Positions 11,914 through 21,632 of a stretch of DNA of 64,000 nt are shown here, one piece after another. The number at the start of each line of letters is the position of its first letter. The first letter of the stretch is position 1. The translations under genes were made by a program, and so were the position numbers. Under the pieces are notes generated by a model. That model did not search any database. It was not told the origin of the DNA and saw nothing but the letters and a program-made list of their open reading frames with translations. Source of the DNA: Oleispirillum naphthae (GTDB lineage: Bacteria; Pseudomonadota; Alphaproteobacteria; Rhodospirillales; Rhodospirillaceae); assembly GCA_027864655.1 (NCBI GenBank), contig JAQAZG010000002.1, positions 310,001-374,000 on the forward strand. The letters run 5' to 3'.

Positions 11914-13310
11914 GATGCGCCTCCCGCCGCGGCGGCGATGTCGCGCACCATGGCGCGGAAGGCGTCGCCGCGGGCCTCGAAACTGGCGAACTGGTCCCAG
12001 CTCGCGCAGGCGGGGGAGAGCATCACCACCGGGCGGCTGCCGGGGTGCGCGGCGGCGAAAGCCTCGGCCTCGGCGCGGGCGCGCGCGGTCGCCACATCGA
12101 GGGTGCCGCAGTGTTCGCAGGGGATGGCGTCGCCGATGGTGCGGGCGAACTGCCCCGCCGCTTCGCCGATCAGGTAGGCCTTGACGATGCGCGGGAAATG
12201 GCGGCGCAACGGCGCGATGCCGCCCGCCTTGGCCTGACCGCCGAGAATCCAGAACAGGGTGTCGTAGGCGGTGAGCGCCTTTTCCGCCGCGTCGGCGTTG
12301 GTCGCCTTGCTGTCGTTGACGTAGAGCACGCCGTTCGCCTCGCCGACCCGCTCCTGGCGGTGGGCGAGGCCGGGGTAGGTGCGCAGGCCCGCCACCGCCG
12401 CGGCGACGGAAACCCCGGCGGCGCGCGCCGCGGCATAGGCGGCGGCGGCGTTCTGGTGGTTGTGGCGGCCGGTCAGCACCGGCACCTCGGCGAGGTCGAG
12501 AATGTGCTCCGGCGTGCCTTCGGCCGCGTCGATGAGGTGCCCGGCCTGCACGTAGACGCCGCCCTTGGCCACCGCCTCGGTCGCCACCGGCAGGAAGCGC
12601 CAGTCCGCCCGCGCCTGCACCGCGGCGGCGATGCCGCGGGAGTCCGCGTCGTCGGTGGCGACGATGGCGACGCCGCCCGCGGCGGGGTGGTCGAACAGCC
12701 GGGCCTTCGCCGCGACGTAGCCCGCGAGGTTGCCGTGGCGCTCCAGGTGGTCGGGGCTGATGTTGAGGTGCACCGCGATGTCGGGCCGCAGGGACGGCAC
12801 CAGTTCCAGCTGGTAGGAGGACAGCTCCAGCACGTAGACGCCGCCCGCGGGCAGGTCCGGCAGGTCGAGGGCCGCGGTGCCGAGGTTGCCGCCCGCGGCG
12901 CAGGGCCGCCCGGAAGACGCGATGACGTGGGCGATCAGGCTGGTGACGGTGGACTTGCCGTTGGTGCCGGTGACGCCGATGAAGACGCAGTCCGGCTTGG
13001 CGCGGGCCAGGAGGTCCGCGTCGCAGACGAGCGGCACGCCCGCGGCGCGCGCCGCGGCGGCGAGCGGGTGCGGCTTCGGCAGGGTGTGGGCGATGCCGGG
13101 GCTCCAGATCACCGCGTCGATGCCGCTCCAGTCGATGGCGGCGATGGCGGGGAGCGCGTGCGCCCCGGCGCGGGCGCGGGACTCGGCGTCGTCGTCCCAG
13201 GCGAACGCCTTCGCCCCCGCCGCGGAAAGCGCGGCGAGCGCGCCACGGCCGGACTTGCCGAGTCCGGCGATGACGAAGGTCCGTCCCTGGAATGCGCCGA
13301 GCGGAATCAT
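11910..13310 (-). CDS. murD: UDP-N-acetylmuramoyl-L-alanine--D-glutamate ligase MurD
   Basis: 466 aa Mur ligase that adds D-Glu. The N-terminus has FVIAGLGKSGRGALAALSAAG (UDP binding), the P-loop is GVTGTNGKSTVTSLIAHV near residue 115, and the middle domain has HLNISPDHLERHGN, the MurD signature. The third domain starts near TYPGLAHRQERVGEANGV with VNDSKATNADA, the conserved DSKATN motif. 16 bases separate it from mraY upstream, and it overlaps ftsW downstream. Confidence 0.96.
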   Translation of the reverse strand: MIPLGAFQGRTFVIAGLGKSGRGALAALSAAGAKAFAWDDDAESRARAGAHALPAIAAIDWSGIDAVIWSPGIAHTLPKPHPLAAAARAAGVPLVCDADLLARAKPDCVFIGVTGTNGKSTVTSLIAHVIASSGRPCAAGGNLGTAALDLPDLPAGGVYVLELSSYQLELVPSLRPDIAVHLNISPDHLERHGNLAGYVAAKARLFDHPAAGGVAIVATDDADSRGIAAAVQARADWRFLPVATEAVAKGGVYVQAGHLIDAAEGTPEHILDLAEVPVLTGRHNHQNAAAAYAAARAAGVSVAAAVAGLRTYPGLAHRQERVGEANGVLYVNDSKATNADAAEKALTAYDTLFWILGGQAKAGGIAPLRRHFPRIVKAYLIGEAAGQFARTIGDAIPCEHCGTLDVATARARAEAEAFAAAHPGSRPVVMLSPACASWDQFASFEARGDAFRAMVRDIAAAAGGAS

Positions 13311-13326
13311 CGCCGCGCTTTCTCCC

Positions 13327-14415
13327 TTACCGCAGTTTCAGCGTGGTCAGGCCGATCACGCCGAGGATCATCGCGATGATCCAGAAGCGGATCACCACCG
13401 TGGGCTCGGCCCAGCCCTTCTTCTCGAAGTGATGGTGCAGGGGCGCCATGCGGAACACCCGCTTGCCGGTGAGCTTGAAGCTCGCCACCTGCACGATCAC
13501 CGAAACCGTCTCCAGCACGAACAGTCCGCCGACGATGGCGAGCACCAGCTCGTGCTTGGTCACCACCGAAATCGCCCCGAGCGCGCCGCCGAGCGCCAGC
13601 GAGCCGGTGTCGCCCATGAACACCTGCGCGGGCGGCGCGTTGAACCAGAGGAAACCCATCGCCGCGCCGACCATCGCGCCGCAGAACACCGCCAGCTCGC
13701 CGGTGCCCGGGGTGTGGTGGATTTGCAGATAGTTGGCGAACACCGCGTGGCCGGAGAGGTAGGAAATGATCATGAACACCGCGGAGGCGATCATCACCGG
13801 CACGATGGCGAGGCCGTCCAGGCCGTCGGTGAGGTTGACCGCGTTGCCCGCGCCGACCATCACCACCATGGCGAAGGGCACGTAGAACAGCCCGAGATCG
13901 ACCATCACGTCCTTGAGGAACGGCACGGCGAGGCCGGTGCGCACGTCGTCGGCGGAGAGGTAGACCATCCACAGCGCGGCGAACAGGGTGACGCCGAACT
14001 CGGCGGCGAGCTTCTTCCTGCCCGAGAACCCGGCGGAGCTGCGCTTCGTCACCTTCATGTAGTCGTCGTAGAAGCCGATGGCGCCGAAGCCGATGGTGAC
14101 CAGCAGCACCGACCACATGTAGCCGTTGTCCCACTTCGCCCACAGCAGGGTGGAAAGCCCGGCCCCCATCAGGATCATGATGCCGCCCATGGTCGGCGTG
14201 CCCTGCTTGGTCAGCAGGTGGGTTTCCGGCCCGTCGGTGCGGATCGGCTGGCCGCGCCCCTGCTTGCGGCGCAGGGTGCGGATGATCGCCGGGCCGAAGA
14301 CGAAGGCGAAGAGCAGCGCGGTGAGCACCGCGCCCGCGGTGCGGAAGGTGACGTAGCGGAACAGATTGAAGATCTGGTACTGGTCGGCCAGGGGATAGAG
14401 CAGGTGGTAGAGCAT
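13327..14415 (-). CDS. mraY: Phospho-N-acetylmuramoyl-pentapeptide transferase MraY
   Basis: 362 aa integral membrane enzyme with about ten transmembrane helices. It joins the phospho-MurNAc-pentapeptide to undecaprenyl phosphate, giving lipid I. The translation starts [20 protein letters not shown]. Diagnostic motifs are [23 protein letters not shown] (aspartate motif), [13 protein letters not shown] and [13 protein letters not shown] (the triple-His loop). It lies 13 bases after the murF stop. Confidence 0.97.
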   Translation of the reverse strand: MLYHLLYPLADQYQIFNLFRYVTFRTAGAVLTALLFAFVFGPAIIRTLRRKQGRGQPIRTDGPETHLLTKQGTPTMGGIMILMGAGLSTLLWAKWDNGYMWSVLLVTIGFGAIGFYDDYMKVTKRSSAGFSGRKKLAAEFGVTLFAALWMVYLSADDVRTGLAVPFLKDVMVDLGLFYVPFAMVVMVGAGNAVNLTDGLDGLAIVPVMIASAVFMIISYLSGHAVFANYLQIHHTPGTGELAVFCGAMVGAAMGFLWFNAPPAQVFMGDTGSLALGGALGAISVVTKHELVLAIVGGLFVLETVSVIVQVASFKLTGKRVFRMAPLHHHFEKKGWAEPTVVIRFWIIAMILGVIGLTTLKLR

Positions 14416-14428
14416 GGCGCGATCCCCT

Positions 14429-15841
14429 TCACTCGGCTTTTCGGGTGGGGTTCTTGAGGGCGGCGGCGATGCGGTCCATGCGCATGCCGTGCGACCCCTT
14501 GACCATCACCACGTCGCCCGCGCGGATCTCCGCCAGCAGCGGCGCGATCAGCGCGTCGGCGGTTTCGGCATGGGCGGCGCGCATCTTTTCCGGCACGGCG
14601 TCGAAGGCGGCCTTCATCAGGCCGCCCGCGGCGAACAGGCGGTCGATCTCCTTGGCCTTCAATTGCGCGGCGACGGCGGCGTGCAGCGCCTTGGCGGTGG
14701 GGCCGAGCTCGAACATGTCGCCGAGCACCGCGAAGGCGCGCCCGGTGCCGAAGAGCTGGCGCATCGTGGCGACCGCGGCGAGCGCGTCGATCGCCGCGGT
14801 CATCGACTGCGGATTGGCGTTGTAGCTCTCGTCGATCAGCACGAAGTCGCCGTCGGCGCAGGGAACCTCGGAAAGCGCGCCGCGCCCGGCGGGAACCTCG
14901 ATGTGCTCCAGGGCATCCAGCGCGGCCGCGATGTCCGCTCCCGCGCCGATCGCGCCGCCGATCGCGGCGAGCGCGTTCATCCCCCAGTGCGCGCCGACGA
15001 AGGGCAGCGAGAAGGCGACCGCCTGGCCGCCGATCTCCGCCTCGACCTCGGTGCGCAGCGCGATGACGCGCGCGGAGAGAAGGCGCAGGTCCGCGCCTTC
15101 CTTGACGCCGAAGGTGATGACGTTGCCCGCGCCTGCGGCCTTCGCCGCGCGCTCCATGTCGCCGAAGAAGCCGTGGTCGAGCGGCAGCACCGCGGCGCCG
15201 CCCGGCGTCAGGCCCTCGAAGATTTCGCACTTCGCGGCGACGATGGCGGCGAGGTCGGCGAAGTATTCCAGATGCGCCGGGCCGACGGTGGTGATCACCG
15301 CCACGTCGGGGCGTGCGATGCGGGTCAGCGCGGCAAGCTCGCCCGCGTGGTTCATCCCGATTTCCTGCACCGCGAAGGCGGCGTCGGCGGGGAGGCGGGA
15401 GAGGGTGAGCGGCACCCCCCAATGGTTGTTGTGGCTGCCCTGGCTGACGTGGGCCTTGCCCTGCGCGGCGAGGATCGCGCCCAGCATCTCCTTGGTGCCG
15501 GTCTTGCCGACGCTGCCGGTGACGCCGATGACGCGCGCCGCCTTGGCGCGGACGCGCCCGGCGGCGCCGAGGGCGGTGAGCGCCGCCATGGTGTCGGGCA
15601 CGCGGATCACCGGGCCGGGATATTTGCCGCTCTTGTGCACCACCGCGCCCGCCGCCCCGGCCTTGAAGGCGTCGGCGACGAAGGCGTGGCCGTCGTGCGA
15701 CGGCCCGGCAAGCGCGATGAAGAGGTCGCCGGGGGCGACGCTGCGGCTGTCGATGGATACGCCGGCCGCGGCGAAGCCGGCCGAGGACTTGCCGCCCAGG
15801 GCCTTTTCCAGCGCCGCCGATGTCCACAACGATTTCACCAT
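14429..15841 (-). CDS. murF: UDP-MurNAc-tripeptide--D-Ala-D-Ala ligase MurF
   Basis: 470 aa Mur ligase that adds D-Ala-D-Ala, the last cytosolic precursor step. The P-loop is [15 protein letters not shown], followed by [13 protein letters not shown] and [22 protein letters not shown] is the MurF signature. The ATG at 15841 was chosen: it overlaps the murE stop by one base (TGATG) and has GGGGAG 8 bases upstream. Two in-frame GTG codons just before it (15847 and 15844) are too close to that ribosome site. Confidence 0.95.
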   Translation of the reverse strand: MVKSLWTSAALEKALGGKSSAGFAAAGVSIDSRSVAPGDLFIALAGPSHDGHAFVADAFKAGAAGAVVHKSGKYPGPVIRVPDTMAALTALGAAGRVRAKAARVIGVTGSVGKTGTKEMLGAILAAQGKAHVSQGSHNNHWGVPLTLSRLPADAAFAVQEIGMNHAGELAALTRIARPDVAVITTVGPAHLEYFADLAAIVAAKCEIFEGLTPGGAAVLPLDHGFFGDMERAAKAAGAGNVITFGVKEGADLRLLSARVIALRTEVEAEIGGQAVAFSLPFVGAHWGMNALAAIGGAIGAGADIAAALDALEHIEVPAGRGALSEVPCADGDFVLIDESYNANPQSMTAAIDALAAVATMRQLFGTGRAFAVLGDMFELGPTAKALHAAVAAQLKAKEIDRLFAAGGLMKAAFDAVPEKMRAAHAETADALIAPLLAEIRAGDVVMVKGSHGMRMDRIAAALKNPTRKAE

Positions 15842-17313
15842 CACCACAGCTCCCCAGCCAATGCATCGACTACCGCACGGTCGTCGAAGGGCAGCACCGT
15901 CGTTCCGACGATCTGCCCGGTTTCATGTCCCTTGCCCGCGACCAGCAGCAGGTCGCCGGTTTTCATTTCCGCCATCGCGGCCTCGATCGCCGCGGCGCGG
16001 TCGCCGATTTCCTCCGCCTGCGGGCACCCGGCGAGAATCTCCGCGCGGATCGCCGCGGCGGTCTCGGAGCGCGGGTTGTCGTCGGTGACGATCACCCGGT
16101 CGGCGAGGCGGGCGGCGATCCCGCCCATCACCGGGCGCTTGCCGCGGTCGCGGTCGCCGCCGCAGCCGAACACCACGATCAGGCGGCTCGCCGCATGCGG
16201 GCGCAGCGCCATCAGCACCGTCTCCAGCGCGTCCGGGGTGTGGGCGTAGTCCACATAGACCGCCGCGCCGTCGCCGCGCAGGGCGCGGCGCTCCAGGCGG
16301 CCGGGCGCGCCCTTCAGTTCGGCGAGGCCCGCCAGCGCCGCCGCCTCTTCGGTGCCGCAGGCGAGGACGAGGCCGAGCGCGGCAAGCGCGTTCATCGCCT
16401 GGAAGGCCCCGGCGAGCGGCAGCGCGATGCGCGTGACCCGGCCGGACAGCGCAACCTCCAGCGACTGGCCCTCGGGCGTGGCGAAGCTGCGCACCAGGCG
16501 CAGGGTCTGCGCCGTGGTGCCGTAATCCGTCACCTTGAGATGGCGGCGGCGGGCGATGGCGCGCAAGGCCGCGGCCTGCGGCGCGTCGGCGTTGATCACC
16601 GCGGTCGCGCCCTCGGGCAGAATGGTGTCGAACAGCCGCGCCTTGGCCTGGAAGTAGGCCTCCTCGGTGCCGTGGTAGTCCATGTGGTCGCGCGTCAGGT
16701 TGGTGAACGCGGCGGCGGCGAGCGTCAGGCCGTCGAGGCGGCGCTGGTCGAGGCCGTGGCTCGAGGCCTCCAGCGCCACGTGGTCCACGCCTGCGGCGGC
16801 CAGCCCGGAGAGCCCGGCGTAAAGCGAGACCACGTCCGGCGTGGTGAGCCTGCCCGGGGTGTGCCCGGCGGGCGAGATCAGCCCGAGGGTGCCGAGGCTC
16901 GCCGCGGCGCAGCCGTCGGCGGCCCAGATCTGGCGGGTGAACTCGGCGATCGAGGTCTTGCCGTTGGTGCCGGTGACCGCGGCGAGAACCTTGGGCAGCG
17001 GCGCGAAGAAGGCGGCGGCGAGGTGCGCCAGCACGCGGCGCGGGTTGGCGCTCGCCAGCACGGTGACGCCCTCGGGCAGGCGGTAGGAGGGCGTGTCGAT
17101 CGGCGCCAGGATGGCGGATGCGCCCGCGGCCACCGCCTGGGGGATGAAGTCGCGGCCGTCGGCGGCGGCGCCCTTGACCGCGGCGAACAGGGACCCCGGC
17201 GCGACGGCGCGGGAATCGAGCGCGATGGCGGAAATCTCGCGGGCGGTCTCGCCGCGGATGGAAAGCGCGGGGTCGGTGGCGCGGCCGGCGGCGATGAGGC
17301 GGCTCAGGCGCAT
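15841..17313 (-). CDS. murE: UDP-MurNAc-L-Ala-D-Glu--meso-diaminopimelate ligase MurE
   Basis: 490 aa Mur ligase for the third residue of the stem peptide. The P-loop is AVTGTNGKTSIAEF, followed by TTPDVVSLYAGL and EASSHGLDQRRLDG. The C-terminal domain has VDYAHTPDALE, FGCGGDRDRGKRPVMG and TDDNPRSE. The DNPR box is the one selecting meso-diaminopimelate rather than lysine, so the wall is of the usual Gram-negative type. It begins 4 bases after ftsI. Confidence 0.97.
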   Translation of the reverse strand: MRLSRLIAAGRATDPALSIRGETAREISAIALDSRAVAPGSLFAAVKGAAADGRDFIPQAVAAGASAILAPIDTPSYRLPEGVTVLASANPRRVLAHLAAAFFAPLPKVLAAVTGTNGKTSIAEFTRQIWAADGCAAASLGTLGLISPAGHTPGRLTTPDVVSLYAGLSGLAAAGVDHVALEASSHGLDQRRLDGLTLAAAAFTNLTRDHMDYHGTEEAYFQAKARLFDTILPEGATAVINADAPQAAALRAIARRRHLKVTDYGTTAQTLRLVRSFATPEGQSLEVALSGRVTRIALPLAGAFQAMNALAALGLVLACGTEEAAALAGLAELKGAPGRLERRALRGDGAAVYVDYAHTPDALETVLMALRPHAASRLIVVFGCGGDRDRGKRPVMGGIAARLADRVIVTDDNPRSETAAAIRAEILAGCPQAEEIGDRAAAIEAAMAEMKTGDLLLVAGKGHETGQIVGTTVLPFDDRAVVDALAGELW

Positions 17314-17317
17314 CGGC

Positions 17318-19066
17318 TCACTCCTTGCCCATCGCGGCCACCATCAGCGGCCCGTTCTTCGGGTCGCCGCCGGAGAACGGGTCGGCGGCAGGTTCGACCC
17401 CGAGCATCGGCGCGATGGCGGCGACGATCTTTCCGGCGGTGGGCGCGGCGTTCCAGCCCGCGGTGGTGAAGTTGGCGGTGGCGGGGGTGCCCTTGGGGGT
17501 GTCCAGGGCGACGAGCACGGTGTAGCGCGGCGCATCGGCGGGGAAGGTGGCGAGGAAGCTCGCCAGCACCGCGGTGTGGGAGTAGCGGCCGTTCACCACC
17601 TTCTCGGCGGTGCCGGTCTTGCCCGCGACGCGGTAGCCGAGCACGTCCGCCTTCCTGCCCGAGCCGTCGGTGACCACCAGGCGCATCAGGCGGCGCATCA
17701 TCCGCGAGGTGCGCTCGGAGATCGCGCGGGTGCCGGGCGCCGCGTCCTCGGCGGCGCGGGCGACCAGGGTGGCGGGGTGGAAGACGCCGCCGTTGACCAC
17801 CGCCGAGGCGGCGGTCGCCACCTGTAGCGGCGAAACCGAGATGCCGTGGCCGAAGGCGACGGTGGCCACGGTGATCTGGCCCCACGGCGCGGGCGGCACC
17901 TGCGGCCCGCCGACCTCCGGCAACTCGACGGCGGAAGCGGAAAGCAGGCCGAACCTGCCGAGGAAGGCGCGCTGCGTTTCCGCGCCGAAGTCGAGCGCCA
18001 TGCGCGCCGAGCCGATGTTGGAGGAGTGCACCAGGATTTCCGGCACCGAGAGCCAGCGCTTCTGCGGGTGGAGATCGTGGATGGTGTAGCGCGCGATCTG
18101 TACCGGCGCGGTGGCGTCGAAGCGGTCGGAAACGTGGATCTTGCCGCTTTCCAGCGCGATCGCGGTGTTGAAGATCTTGAACACCGAGCCGATCTCGTAG
18201 ACCCCGAGGGTGGCGCGGTTGAACATCGCGTCGGGGGTCATGGTTTCCGGGCGGTTGGGGTCGAAGTCGGGCAGGGAGGTGAGCGCGACCACCTCGCCGG
18301 TGCGCGCGTCCTGCACGATCGCGGCGGCGCCCGCGGCCTGGTAGGCGGCCATCGCGTCGCGCAGCACCGCGGTGACCGCGGTCTGCGCCCGGATGTCGAG
18401 CGACAGGCGCAGCGGCTCGCCCGCCTTGAGCGCGGCATCGAAGCGCAGCTCCACGCCGCTGATGCCGCGGTTGTCGATGTCGGTCTTGCCGATGACGTGG
18501 GCGAACAGGCCGCCCTGCGGGTAGACCCGCATCTCGCCGTCCTCGAACTTCAGCGCCGGATAGCCCAGGCGGTTCACCGCGAACTGCTGCGCCGGGGTGA
18601 GGTGGCGATGCAGGTAGACGAAGGCCTGGCGGCTTTTCAGGCGCTCGCGGGTGCGCGGGCCGTCGATGTCCGGCAGCACCCGGGCGAGGTCGTCGGCCAT
18701 GCGGTCGGGGTCGCGCACCAGGCGGGCGTCGGCATAGAGGTTGACGGTGGGCAGGTTGGTGGCGAGCAGCACGCCGTTGCGGTCGGTGATGTCGGCGCGC
18801 AGGGCGCCCACCGGCAGCTCGGGGCGCGGCGCGGCGCGGGCGATGCGCTCCGCATCCGGGCGGAAGGACACGTTGATCAGCTGCACCGCGACGGCGAGGA
18901 ACAGCAGCAGAAAGATGCCGCCGGCGAAGGCCAGCCGGGTGCGCCCGGTCTCGAGCGCGGTCTTCGCCGAGCCTTCGACGCGCAGCGGCGCGGTGCGGGC
19001 GGCTTCCGCCGCGGCGCGCAGATCGACGCCGGGAACGATGGCGGGTGCGGACTTGCGGCGGATCAT
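17318..19066 (-). CDS. ftsI: Division-specific transpeptidase FtsI (PBP3)
   Basis: 582 aa class B penicillin-binding protein. One transmembrane segment at about residues 45-65 (LAFAGGIFLLLFLAVAVQLI) is followed by the pedestal domain (RADITDRNGVLLATNLPTVN) and the transpeptidase domain with SVFK (nucleophile Ser, in YEIGSVFKIF), SSN (VHSSNIG) and KTG (AGKTGTAEK). It crosslinks septal peptidoglycan in the periplasm. The start MIRRKSAPAIVPG overlaps the ftsL stop (ATGA). The longer open frame upstream to 19432 is the ftsL region out of frame. Confidence 0.96.
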   Translation of the reverse strand: MIRRKSAPAIVPGVDLRAAAEAARTAPLRVEGSAKTALETGRTRLAFAGGIFLLLFLAVAVQLINVSFRPDAERIARAAPRPELPVGALRADITDRNGVLLATNLPTVNLYADARLVRDPDRMADDLARVLPDIDGPRTRERLKSRQAFVYLHRHLTPAQQFAVNRLGYPALKFEDGEMRVYPQGGLFAHVIGKTDIDNRGISGVELRFDAALKAGEPLRLSLDIRAQTAVTAVLRDAMAAYQAAGAAAIVQDARTGEVVALTSLPDFDPNRPETMTPDAMFNRATLGVYEIGSVFKIFNTAIALESGKIHVSDRFDATAPVQIARYTIHDLHPQKRWLSVPEILVHSSNIGSARMALDFGAETQRAFLGRFGLLSASAVELPEVGGPQVPPAPWGQITVATVAFGHGISVSPLQVATAASAVVNGGVFHPATLVARAAEDAAPGTRAISERTSRMMRRLMRLVVTDGSGRKADVLGYRVAGKTGTAEKVVNGRYSHTAVLASFLATFPADAPRYTVLVALDTPKGTPATANFTTAGWNAAPTAGKIVAAIAPMLGVEPAADPFSGGDPKNGPLMVAAMGKE

Positions 19067-19425
19067 GGCGCGGTCCTCCGGCTGGCGACTTCGGGCGGCG
19101 CGGCGCGCGGCGCGGGGCGCGGCTCCCCGGCGAGGCGCGGAGCCTCGTCCGGCGCGGCGTAGGGCAGGGCGGAGACCGAGGCGATCTGCCCGGAGTTGAC
19201 CGGGGAGAGGTGGAGGTAGGTCTCGGCGAGGCGCTTCAGCCGCGCCGGGTCGTTCAGGTGGCTCCACTCCGCCTTGAGCACGCGGACCGCGGTGCGGTCC
19301 TCCTTGATGTCGGCCTGCAACGCGGCGAGGCGGGTTTCCATCTCCTGCACGCGGGACTTCACCGCGACCAGACCGGCGCTCACCAGGCTGAACAGGAAGG
19401 CGGTGACGACGAACAGGCGGATCAT
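19063..19425 (-). CDS. ftsL: Cell division protein FtsL
   Basis: 120 aa. A transmembrane segment occupies residues 3-22 (RLFVVTAFLFSLVSAGLVAV), followed by a coiled-coil stretch (QEMETRLAALQADIKEDRTA) and the conserved HLNDPARLKRLAETYL block. FtsL is a small bitopic divisome protein that joins FtsQ/FtsB to FtsWI. The C-terminus is a Pro/Ala/Arg-rich tail of ~35 residues. It overlaps rsmH and ftsI by ATGA at both ends. Identity rests on size, topology, the NDP motif and synteny. Confidence 0.9.
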   Translation of the reverse strand: MIRLFVVTAFLFSLVSAGLVAVKSRVQEMETRLAALQADIKEDRTAVRVLKAEWSHLNDPARLKRLAETYLHLSPVNSGQIASVSALPYAAPDEAPRLAGEPRPAPRAAPPEVASRRTAP

Positions 19426-20366
19426 CGCGCACCCCCCGCCGCGGTGCGCACCGCGACGCGCAGGTGCGCGCTGCGGGCCCGCGGGTTCAGCCGGGTCTCG
19501 CTGTCGGAGGCGGAAAGCGCCTTGCGGCGCTCCAGCGCAAAGGCGGGCGGCGCGGTGGGCGCGGCGTGCGGCATGTGGCGCGAGGGCGCGGCGGCGCGGC
19601 CGCTCTTCGCATCGAGGAAGCGCTTGACGATGCGGTCCTCGAGCGAGTGGAAGCTCACCACCGCGAGCACCCCGTCCTTCGCCAGCAGGCGTTCGGCGGC
19701 GGCGAGCGCGCGCTCGAGCTCGCCCAGTTCGTCGTTCACCGCGATGCGCAGCGCCTGGAAGGTGCGGGTCGCCGGGTCGATGCCGTCCTTGGACGGGCGC
19801 ACCACGGCGCGGACGCAGGCGGCGAGTTCGCGCGTCGTGGCGAAGGGCTTGTCCTTGCGCGCGGCGACGATGGCGGCGGCGATGCGGCGCGAGGCGCGCT
19901 CCTCGCCGAAGCGGTAGACGAGATCGGCGAGTTCGGCTTCCGGCAGGGCGTTGACCAGGTCGGCGGCGGTGGGGCCGTCACCGCCCATGCGCATGTCGAG
20001 CGGCCCGTCCGCCCGGAAGGAAAAGCCGCGCTCCGCCCGGTCGATCTGCATCGACGAGACGCCGATGTCGAGCGCGATGCCGTCGATCCTGCCGTGAACC
20101 TCGGCGGGCAGCAGCTTTTCCATGTCGCCGAAGCGCCCGGCGAGGAAGTGGAAGCGCCCGGGGAAGGCGGCGGCCACCGCCTCCGCCGCGGCGCGCGCCG
20201 CGGGGTCGCGGTCGATGGCGTAGAGGGTGCACTCCGCGGCGGCGAGAATGGCGCGGGAATATCCCCCGGCGCCGAAGGTGCCGTCCACGTAGATGCCGCC
20301 GTCATGGGGAAGGAGCGCGCCCACGACTTCCGGCAACAGCACCGGAATGTGGGGGCCGACGGTCAT
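19422..20366 (-). CDS. rsmH: 16S rRNA (cytosine-1402-N4)-methyltransferase RsmH
   Basis: 314 aa SAM-dependent methyltransferase (MraW). It methylates N4 of C1402 in 16S rRNA. Motifs: HIPVLLPEVV at the start, SAM loop YVDGTFGAGGYSRAIL, GIALDIGVSSMQID, and FSFRADGPLDMRM; later RTFQALRIAVNDEL and SFHSLEDRIVKRF. The start MTVGPHIPV overlaps the mraZ stop. The open frame upstream belongs to the mraZ region out of frame. Confidence 0.96.
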   Translation of the reverse strand: MTVGPHIPVLLPEVVGALLPHDGGIYVDGTFGAGGYSRAILAAAECTLYAIDRDPAARAAAEAVAAAFPGRFHFLAGRFGDMEKLLPAEVHGRIDGIALDIGVSSMQIDRAERGFSFRADGPLDMRMGGDGPTAADLVNALPEAELADLVYRFGEERASRRIAAAIVAARKDKPFATTRELAACVRAVVRPSKDGIDPATRTFQALRIAVNDELGELERALAAAERLLAKDGVLAVVSFHSLEDRIVKRFLDAKSGRAAAPSRHMPHAAPTAPPAFALERRKALSASDSETRLNPRARSAHLRVAVRTAAGGAR

Positions 20367-20848
20367 GATCCACCTTCCGGCGGTCGGCGCAGGGTCAGCG
20401 ACAGACCCTTGTCCCTCGCACGCCGCAGTTGTTCGTTCTGATGAGCCAGGAAGTCCTCGGGCCGCCAGATCTGGAAGGTCCGCCCGCGCCCGACGAAGGT
20501 GGCCGTGCCGGAAATTCCGGCATGGCCGAGAAAATGCTCGGGCAGGCTGATCCGCCCCGTGGTGTCCCACGGCAGCGGCGTCGCCTGGGCGAAGACCAGG
20601 CTCGAGATGTCGTCCAGCGCATCGGAGAAGATGTCCATGCCGTCGGCCGCTTCGGTCATCGCATTGATGCGGTCCCAGTCGCAGCATTCGATGCAGGGGA
20701 GCTTGAAGTGCGGAAAGGCGACCACTTCCTGCATGCCCCGCTCGATCAACAGATTGCGCAGCACCGCAGGGACGGAGACCCGTCCCTTGCCGTCCACCTT
20801 CACGGTCGTGGTCGAAAGGAAGGCTTTCGCCTTCGCCGGTTCCGACAT
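20363..20848 (-). CDS. mraZ: Transcriptional regulator MraZ
   Basis: 161 aa with two SpoVT-AbrB/MraZ half-repeats (VKVDGKGRVSVPAVLRNLL near residue 16 and TPLPWDTTGRISLPEHFL near residue 90). MraZ is a DNA-binding protein that in E. coli represses its own dcw operon by binding TGGG repeats and is countered by RsmH. It is the first gene of the cluster. Three TGGG boxes lie 65-88 bases upstream of its start, consistent with autoregulation. Confidence 0.93.
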   Translation of the reverse strand: MSEPAKAKAFLSTTTVKVDGKGRVSVPAVLRNLLIERGMQEVVAFPHFKLPCIECCDWDRINAMTEAADGMDIFSDALDDISSLVFAQATPLPWDTTGRISLPEHFLGHAGISGTATFVGRGRTFQIWRPEDFLAHQNEQLRRARDKGLSLTLRRPPEGGS

Positions 20849-20912
20849 GGTGCCTGCGCCTTTCCATTGCCGCGCCGCGTCCGGCGCGCCGCCCGCGAAA
20901 GCGAACCTCTCG

Positions 20913-20936
20913 TGGGTTTTTATGGGGTAACATGGG
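20913..20936. promoter_or_regulatory. Candidate MraZ operator: three TGGG boxes
   Basis: TGGG occurs at 20913, 20923 and 20933 on the plus strand, each exactly 10 bases apart, followed by a degenerate TGCC at 20943. The TGGGN-N5 repeat with 10-bp period is the established MraZ operator design of E. coli, and the site lies directly upstream of mraZ. The repeats read away from mraZ on this strand. Confidence 0.7.
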
Positions 20937-21064
20937 AACTCGTGCCAGTCAATGCCGCTAGATGCTTGAACACCGGCGAAATACCCAGGTTTTTCCTATG
21001 TTTCGCGCAGTAGCTTGGGAGAATACGGTAAGGCGTTCGGAATCCTCGATTTTGCCGAAACCGG

Positions 21065-21094
21065 CAAAAATCTCCCCGGCGGAGAGGATTTTCC
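21065..21094 (-). terminator. Possible terminator downstream of rnpB
   Basis: In the minus direction the sequence forms a stem CTCTCC-gccg-GGGAGA followed by TTTTTG, flanked by AAAATC on the other side. It lies about 110 bases beyond the mature RNase P RNA 3' end and before the mraZ promoter, where a terminator is expected. The stem is short and imperfect. Confidence 0.4.
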
Positions 21095-21204
21095 CCGCGA
21101 GTGACGGCGATCACTGGCGCAACTCTATGTTCTCTTTTTGTTCTACTTGTCCGAGGCTCCGGGTGGGAAAAAACCGCGCGGAGTCGGGTAGGGGGTGGGC
21201 GTAG

Positions 21205-21595
<391 letters not shown>

Positions 21596-21601
21596 GGGCG
21601 G

Positions 21602-21630
21602 ATGATAGCGGCAGAGGAGCCGCGATGCAA
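21602..21630 (-). promoter_or_regulatory. rnpB promoter
   Basis: On the minus strand TTGCAT (21625-21630) and TATCAT (21602-21607) are separated by exactly 17 bases, and the -10 box ends 7 bases before the predicted 5' end of RNase P RNA. It sits directly after the end of the amidase gene. Confidence 0.7.
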
Positions 21631-21632
21631 AC

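Larger units (their letters stand above)
20849..21204. promoter_or_regulatory. dcw operon promoter region between mraZ and rnpB
   Basis: 356 bases without a gene. On the minus strand a -35-like TTGACT (20947-20952) lies just upstream of the three TGGG boxes (20913-20936), with only a poor -10 (TACCCC/TTACCC) at 17-16 bases. MraZ bound at the boxes would therefore cover the promoter. Closer to rnpB there is a terminator-like hairpin (21065-21094). The stretch 21095-21204 shows nothing I can name. Confidence 0.5.

Noticed and set aside
21160-21204. T-run just after rnpB as its terminator
   Set aside because: No stem-loop can be drawn directly before the six T residues; the hairpin at 21065-21094 fits better.
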